Shown here: positions 6,698 through 9,150 of the stretch, piece by piece | How the letters are laid out: each line of letters opens with the position of its first letter | How positions within the stretch are numbered: position 1 is the first letter of the stretch | From: Candidatus Iainarchaeum sp. | GTDB lineage: Archaea > Iainarchaeota > Iainarchaeia > Iainarchaeales > GCA-2688035 | Assembly (NCBI GenBank): GCA_017610245.1 | Contig: JAFCCK010000031.1 | Coordinates: forward strand, 1-9,150 | Direction: 5' to 3' | DNA: 9,150 nt | Program-made: the position numbers and the translations under genes | The notes under the pieces: model-generated | The model's input: the letters and a program-made list of their open reading frames with translations, nothing else | What the model was told of the DNA's origin: nothing | Databases searched by the model: none

Positions 6698-6881
6698 TTT
6701 TTTCACCCACTTCCTTAACTTCACTCAAAACAATATGTCTTCTCCTCACTTTGTGCTCGCTTCCAATCAAACACATCACTTTTTCGGCAGCAAAGCGATG
6801 GCTTTCTGCCTTAACCTTTTTAGTGAATTTCCTCTTCTTTCCCTTCTGCGCGAATTCTCCCTTTATTTCAAAAAACTTCAT
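6675..6881 (-). CDS. rpl18a: Large ribosomal subunit protein L18Ae (LX / L20a)
   Basis: A small, basic archaeal 50S protein of the L18Ae/LX family, with 68 residues. The core MKFFEIKGEF (1-10), followed by FTKKVKAESHRFAAEKV (19-35) and a final strand RRRHIVLSEVKEV (46-58), fits the LX beta-alpha-beta unit with the helix EKVMCLIGSEHKV. Archaeal LX is a single unit, whereas eukaryotic L18A is larger. Its place between eif6 and pfdA is the classical archaeal order rpl31e-eif6-rpl18a-pfdA. The SD GGAAGGT (6894-6888) lies in the last codons of eif6, 6 nt before the ATG. The last 23 nt overlap pfdA. The short hydrophilic tail after residue 58 is variable in the family. Short length limits certainty slightly, but context supports the call. 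Confidence 0.88.
   Translation of the reverse strand: MKFFEIKGEFAQKGKKRKFTKKVKAESHRFAAEKVMCLIGSEHKVRRRHIVLSEVKEVGEKNDGEKAS
6695..6706 (-). promoter_or_regulatory. SD (GTGA) deciding the pfdA start
   Basis: GTGA at 6706-6703 (within GGGTGA), then AAAAA and ATG 6697-6695, all inside the rpl18a coding end. It supports the short N-terminus. Confidence 0.55.
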
Positions 6882-6885
6882 GCAA

Positions 6886-7548
6886 TTACCTTCCGCTCAA
6901 TCCCTCATCAATCCTTATCAGCTCGTGCCCGGATGTATGAATTCCAGCCAGTGCTGCATTGCTGTTCGCTATTACACTGTTTCCAATAAAGCGGTCGCCA
7001 TAATTTGCTGTTGCAGTTGTTCCTTGCAGCATTGCTTCCTTTTCTATGCGCTTGAATTCCTTTTCCGAAACCAAGGGATTTGCGATAAAGCCCTTGTTGG
7101 TGAGCACAATGCCACTTCCAACCAAATCGCTTCCAGCAACATCCATTTGCACACACTCCACCTTCAGCGCCTCTTCAATTTTTTTTCTTTCCCTGCCACC
7201 TATTACTTTTGAGCAAAACGCTTTCTTATCGTTGCATTCAACAAGGTTGCCCAATGCAGTTATGCCTGAAACTTTTTTTATTCTTAAGCCGTTGCTTTGC
7301 AGTTCGTCTATCTCATTTTGCTCTGCTATATCAGAAACAACAAAACCCTTGCTGTTCCCCACAGCTAAAACTCCAAGCAAGCTGCTATTTGCAATCTGCG
7401 CATCCACTATCTCAACCTCAAAAAGCTTTTTCGCTTTCTTCCTTTCCTTGGGCAGCATTACTTTTGGAAACAGAGCAACCTTATCTGTTACTACTGCAAA
7501 AACTCCCACAAAGGGGCTGCTCTTGATTGTGCCCAACTCAATATTCAT
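6886..7548 (-). CDS. eif6: Translation initiation factor 6 (aIF6), ribosome anti-association factor
   Basis: It binds the 50S subunit at the L14/L24e face and prevents early joining with 30S; it acts in late subunit maturation. It has 220 residues, the normal archaeal size, with the pentein five-fold pseudo-repeat visible as recurring segments: SSPFVGVFAVVTDKVALFP (9-27), SSLLGVLAVGNSKGFVVSD (53-71), ITALGNLVECNDKKAF, SDLVGSGIVLTNKGFIANP and NSVIANSNAALAG. The start ATG 7548 gives MNIELGTIKSSPF, matching the family. A GTG at 7557 overlapping the rpl31e stop would add three residues and is better read as part of the SD (GTGA, 5-nt spacing). Its position directly after rpl31e and before rpl18a is conserved in archaea. 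Confidence 0.95.
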   Translation of the reverse strand: MNIELGTIKSSPFVGVFAVVTDKVALFPKVMLPKERKKAKKLFEVEIVDAQIANSSLLGVLAVGNSKGFVVSDIAEQNEIDELQSNGLRIKKVSGITALGNLVECNDKKAFCSKVIGGRERKKIEEALKVECVQMDVAGSDLVGSGIVLTNKGFIANPLVSEKEFKRIEKEAMLQGTTATANYGDRFIGNSVIANSNAALAGIHTSGHELIRIDEGLSGR

Positions 7549-7557
7549 TCCCTTCAC
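7546..7557 (-). promoter_or_regulatory. SD overlapping the rpl31e stop, deciding the eif6 start
   Basis: GTGA at 7557-7554 includes the rpl31e TGA; AGGGA and ATG 7548-7546 follow. The in-frame GTG is probably not the start. Confidence 0.55.
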
Positions 7558-8009
7558 TTGCCTTCTTTTCCAGTGCCCCTCTTTATCGCAGCTGCCTCCG
7601 CTGCCTTCTCCTTGGCCTTCTTCTCTTCCTTTTTCTTCTTGATTTCTTCCTCTAGAGCCTTCTCTTCCGGCTTCTCCTCTGCCTTACCCTTCTCTTCCTT
7701 CTCCTTCTTCCCCTTCTCTGGCTTCTCGTCTTTCAAGTAAACATTTGCCTTATCCCCAATCTTCACAACCTTTATCTCTATTCTCCTTGGAATATGCTCC
7801 CTTCCCTTTGCCCACACTGCTTGGTTCAATTGTTGGGAAACAGCAACATTTTCAAAGGCAATCCTCAAATGCTTAAACACAAATCTCTTCAAGTAATTTA
7901 TTGCCCTGTTTGCCCTCTTCTGCCTTGGATTTCTGAACACTGCTGAGAGAGAAACCATAAAGTGTTTCTCCTCTGGCTTTTCCTCTTCCTTTTTCTTCTT
8001 TTTAGCCAT
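7554..8009 (-). CDS. rpl31e: Large ribosomal subunit protein L31e, with long charged C-terminal tail
   Basis: A 50S protein at the rim of the polypeptide exit tunnel, where SRP and other nascent-chain factors dock. It has 151 residues from ATG 8009, well above the usual 80-100 of archaeal L31e. The recognisable core is about 17-93: FMVSLSAVFRNPRQKRANRA (17-36), then FVFKHLRI (43-50), VWAKGREHIPRRIEIKVVK (65-83) and ANVYL. The N-terminus starts with a Lys/Glu stretch, and residues 94 to 151 form a low-complexity Lys/Glu/Ala tail without stop or frame change. The tail is a genuine in-frame extension in this sequence. The GTG at 8018 overlapping the rpl39e stop is taken as SD, not start. The gene is co-oriented and tightly spaced with rpl39e, also an exit-tunnel protein. 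Confidence 0.93.
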   Translation of the reverse strand: MAKKKKKEEEKPEEKHFMVSLSAVFRNPRQKRANRAINYLKRFVFKHLRIAFENVAVSQQLNQAVWAKGREHIPRRIEIKVVKIGDKANVYLKDEKPEKGKKEKEEKGKAEEKPEEKALEEEIKKKKEEKKAKEKAAEAAAIKRGTGKEGK

Positions 8010-8018
8010 GTCCCTCAC
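8007..8018 (-). promoter_or_regulatory. SD overlapping the rpl39e stop, deciding the rpl31e start
   Basis: GTGA at 8018-8015 includes the rpl39e TGA stop; GGGAC and ATG 8009-8007 follow. Spacing is again exactly 5 nt. Confidence 0.55.
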
Positions 8019-8215
8019 TTACTATCTCTCTTCTTTCTCTTTCTGAACTCATCCCCAAGGTTTGTTTCCCTCCAGTTCCTATGGTGCTTTGGGTTCCAAA
8101 TTCTTTTCCCTGCTTTTTGTAGCACCCACACTGGAGCATTTGTTAAGCCCGGCCCAATCTTTTTCCTTCTTGAAATAAGGAACTGTTTCAAATCCTCCTC
8201 CTTTTTGCTGCTCAT
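8015..8215 (-). CDS. rpl39e: Large ribosomal subunit protein L39e
   Basis: A small basic protein lining the peptide exit tunnel of archaeal and eukaryotic ribosomes. It has 66 residues from ATG 8215, compared with about 51 in most archaea. Core signatures are APVWVLQKAGKR (27-38) and NPKHHRNWRETNL (41-53), corresponding to the family's PVWV...NPKRRHWRR. The extra length is a hydrophilic N-terminus (SSKKEEDLKQFL) and a basic C-terminal end (RKRKKRDSK). The Arg/Lys density is typical. The GTG at 8224, overlapping the pdcd5 stop, sits in GTGA 5 nt before ATG and is probably the SD. Its location between pdcd5 and rpl31e is the conserved archaeal order. Confidence 0.92.
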   Translation of the reverse strand: MSSKKEEDLKQFLISRRKKIGPGLTNAPVWVLQKAGKRIWNPKHHRNWRETNLGDEFRKRKKRDSK

Positions 8216-8224
8216 CCCAATCAC
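8213..8224 (-). promoter_or_regulatory. SD overlapping the pdcd5 stop, deciding the rpl39e start
   Basis: GTGA at 8224-8221 includes the pdcd5 TGA; TTGGG and ATG 8215-8213 follow. Confidence 0.55.
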
Positions 8225-8532
8225 TTTCTCTTTATTTTTATCTCCTTTCGCTCAGCCAGCTTTTTCAGCAATTCCTTCAGCTGCTCCCCATCCAGCTTTC
8301 CCTTAATCTGACCTGCCTTATAAAGGTAAATTATCGCCTGCACAGCCTTAAAATAAAGCTCCTTGTTTACCATCCTAACATTTCCGAGCCTTGCCTTTGC
8401 CTTTTCTGAAAGCAATTGCCTCATCAGGGAATCCATCTGCTCTTCGGCCCGCCGTTCCATTTCCTGCTGTTGCTCATACTTCTTCTTTAGCTCTTCCATT
8501 TTCCTCTGCTTTATTTCATCCAATTCAGTCAT
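8221..8532 (-). CDS. PDCD5/TFAR19 family DNA-binding protein
   Basis: It has 103 residues, the normal archaeal size. The N-terminal half is a charged, Gln/Glu/Lys-rich helix (about 5-35). Next comes the family core RQLLSEKAKARLGNVRMV (38-55), a helix KELYFKAVQAIIYLYKAGQI (57-76) and a last helix DGEQLKELLKKLAE (81-94) with a basic tail. This is a small helical-bundle protein; archaeal members bind double-stranded DNA in vitro, while human PDCD5 acts in apoptosis and binds chaperonin CCT. The cellular role in archaea is unclear. The ATG overlaps the rps19e stop (ATGA at 8532-8529), with GGGAGA upstream as SD. Presence among ribosomal genes is a conserved archaeal arrangement and may point to a ribosome- or chaperonin-related role. 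Confidence 0.9.
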   Translation of the reverse strand: MTELDEIKQRKMEELKKKYEQQQEMERRAEEQMDSLMRQLLSEKAKARLGNVRMVNKELYFKAVQAIIYLYKAGQIKGKLDGEQLKELLKKLAERKEIKIKRK

Positions 8533-9137
8533 TTCTTCTCTCCCTGCTTCTCTTTGGGCTTCTCCTTTTTCACTTCTCCCTTTTCCACTGCTGCTTCCCC
8601 ACGTTTCTCTTTCCCTTCAACAGGCTTTTCTTCCTTTCCAACAGCTTCCTCCTTTTTAACCTCCTTTTTCTGGGCAGCTTCCTTTGCAATTCTCTCGGCC
8701 TCTTCCTTCTCCCGCATTAGCCTCTCGGCAAGCTCTTTCCCGATTTCCTTCGCCTTCGCGTTCAAATAGCTCTCCCCCTTGCCGGAAATGCTCCTGCCGC
8801 CTTTCTCCTTCTTCACAAACCCGAGCTTCTCCAACTCCTGCAAACACACTCTTATGACCTTCCCACTTGCCCTGTAAAAGTGGTGCGGTTTCACACCCCT
8901 ATTTCTCCTCCCCCCATAGTAGGTGCGCAAGCGGTTTGTCCCAAGATGCCCTTCCCTATACACCCTATAGAGAACGCTTGCCATCCTCACATAAAACCAA
9001 TCGCGTCTGTGCGGAGCTCTCTCGCAATGCCTACCACTCTTTACAAAATCAGCCCATTCCGGCTGCTTTACCTGCTTCTTCAAATCAGCCGCAACAGCCT
9101 CAATCAATTCCGTAGCTGGAATATCATATACTGCCAA
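8529..9137 (-). CDS. rps19e: Small ribosomal subunit protein S19e, with long charged C-terminal tail
   Basis: A 30S protein of the head region, needed for small-subunit maturation in the eukaryotic homologue. It has 202 residues against about 150 in typical archaea. The core is complete: YDIPATELI (4-12), QPEWADFVKSG (25-35), ERAPHRRDWFYVRMASVLYR (39-58), the strongly conserved TYYGGRRNRGVKPHHFYRASG (72-92) and LQELEKLGFV (99-108), all in the winged-helix fold. From about residue 137 a low-complexity Lys/Glu/Ala helix-like tail continues to the end. The start is TTG with SD GGAGGT at 7-nt spacing, which gives the expected MAVYDIPA N-terminus. It is the first visible gene of the leftward cluster; the promoter is outside the window. 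Its stop overlaps the pdcd5 ATG by 2 nt. Confidence 0.95.
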   Translation of the reverse strand: MAVYDIPATELIEAVAADLKKQVKQPEWADFVKSGRHCERAPHRRDWFYVRMASVLYRVYREGHLGTNRLRTYYGGRRNRGVKPHHFYRASGKVIRVCLQELEKLGFVKKEKGGRSISGKGESYLNAKAKEIGKELAERLMREKEEAERIAKEAAQKKEVKKEEAVGKEEKPVEGKEKRGEAAVEKGEVKKEKPKEKQGEKK

Positions 9138-9150
9138 TCAAATTACCTCC
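9135..9150 (-). promoter_or_regulatory. Strong SD supporting a TTG start for rps19e
   Basis: GGAGGT at 9150-9145, a 7-nt spacer, then TTG 9137-9135. No ATG lies near the expected N-terminus. Confidence 0.65.

Noticed and set aside
6698..6724. Longer pfdA starting at GTG 6724
   Set aside because: It adds nine residues absent from the prefoldin alpha family and ignores the GGTGA-N5-ATG signal at 6697.
6420..6989. Plus-strand 189-residue open frame opposite pfdA and rpl18a
   Set aside because: It covers pfdA, rpl18a and the end of eif6, all with clear motifs on the minus strand. No recognisable protein in this frame.
7046..7642. Plus-strand 198-residue open frame opposite eif6 and rpl31e
   Set aside because: Its composition mirrors the opposite strand's Lys-rich coding. 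It is fully covered by well-supported eif6 and rpl31e.
8529..8730. Frameshift as the cause of the S19e tail
   Set aside because: The tail stays in frame, ends in a normal stop overlapping the pdcd5 start, and its composition resembles the L31e tail; a shifted frame would not give this consistent Lys/Glu bias.

Overview
The window is archaeal chromosomal core genome. It carries archaeal/eukaryotic-type ribosomal proteins S19e, L39e, L31e and L18a (LX), aIF6, PDCD5 and prefoldin alpha, with SRP54 and FtsY in archaeal form. Promoters are of TATA/BRE type, genes are very tightly packed, and Shine-Dalgarno (SD) signals match the GGTGAT part of the anti-SD. The SRP54 P-loop has an aromatic residue where Gln is usual, and several proteins carry Lys/Glu-rich tails. 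From memory of similar sequences this leans to a DPANN-type archaeon (Diapherotrites/Micrarchaeota-like). That placement is an inference and has not been tested.

Layout. (1) Positions 1-3506, minus strand: srp54, a YjjX/DUF84 ITPase/XTPase, an archaeal A24 prepilin peptidase and a GT-A glycosyltransferase of GpgS/mannosylglycerate-synthase type, which runs off the left edge. Spacings of 0 to 12 nt suggest one operon. (2) Positions 3507-3661: a 155-nt divergent promoter region. (3) Positions 3662-5154, plus strand: lemA-htpX, a membrane proteostasis pair. (4) Positions 5160-9137, minus strand: rps19e, pdcd5, rpl39e, rpl31e, eif6, rpl18a, pfdA, ftsY, a classical archaeal translation/chaperone/SRP-receptor cluster whose promoter lies beyond the right edge. 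htpX and ftsY converge with 5 nt between their stop codons.

Functional themes: ribosome assembly (S19e, L31e, L39e, L18a, aIF6), nascent-chain folding (prefoldin), co-translational targeting (SRP54 and its receptor FtsY), membrane quality control (HtpX, LemA) and pilin export processing (prepilin peptidase). No tRNA, rRNA, CRISPR array, insertion sequence or phage gene was seen, and the only gap between genes above 25 nt is the divergent promoter region.

I did not find a clearly new biological system. The most notable observations are: a recurrent GTGA-N5-start signal in which the upstream stop codon is part of the SD and which creates false GTG starts three codons early; matching Thr-to-Ser changes in the G3 motifs of both SRP GTPases; an altered SRP54 P-loop; long charged tails on two ribosomal proteins; and a GpgS-like glycosyltransferase coupled to a prepilin peptidase.
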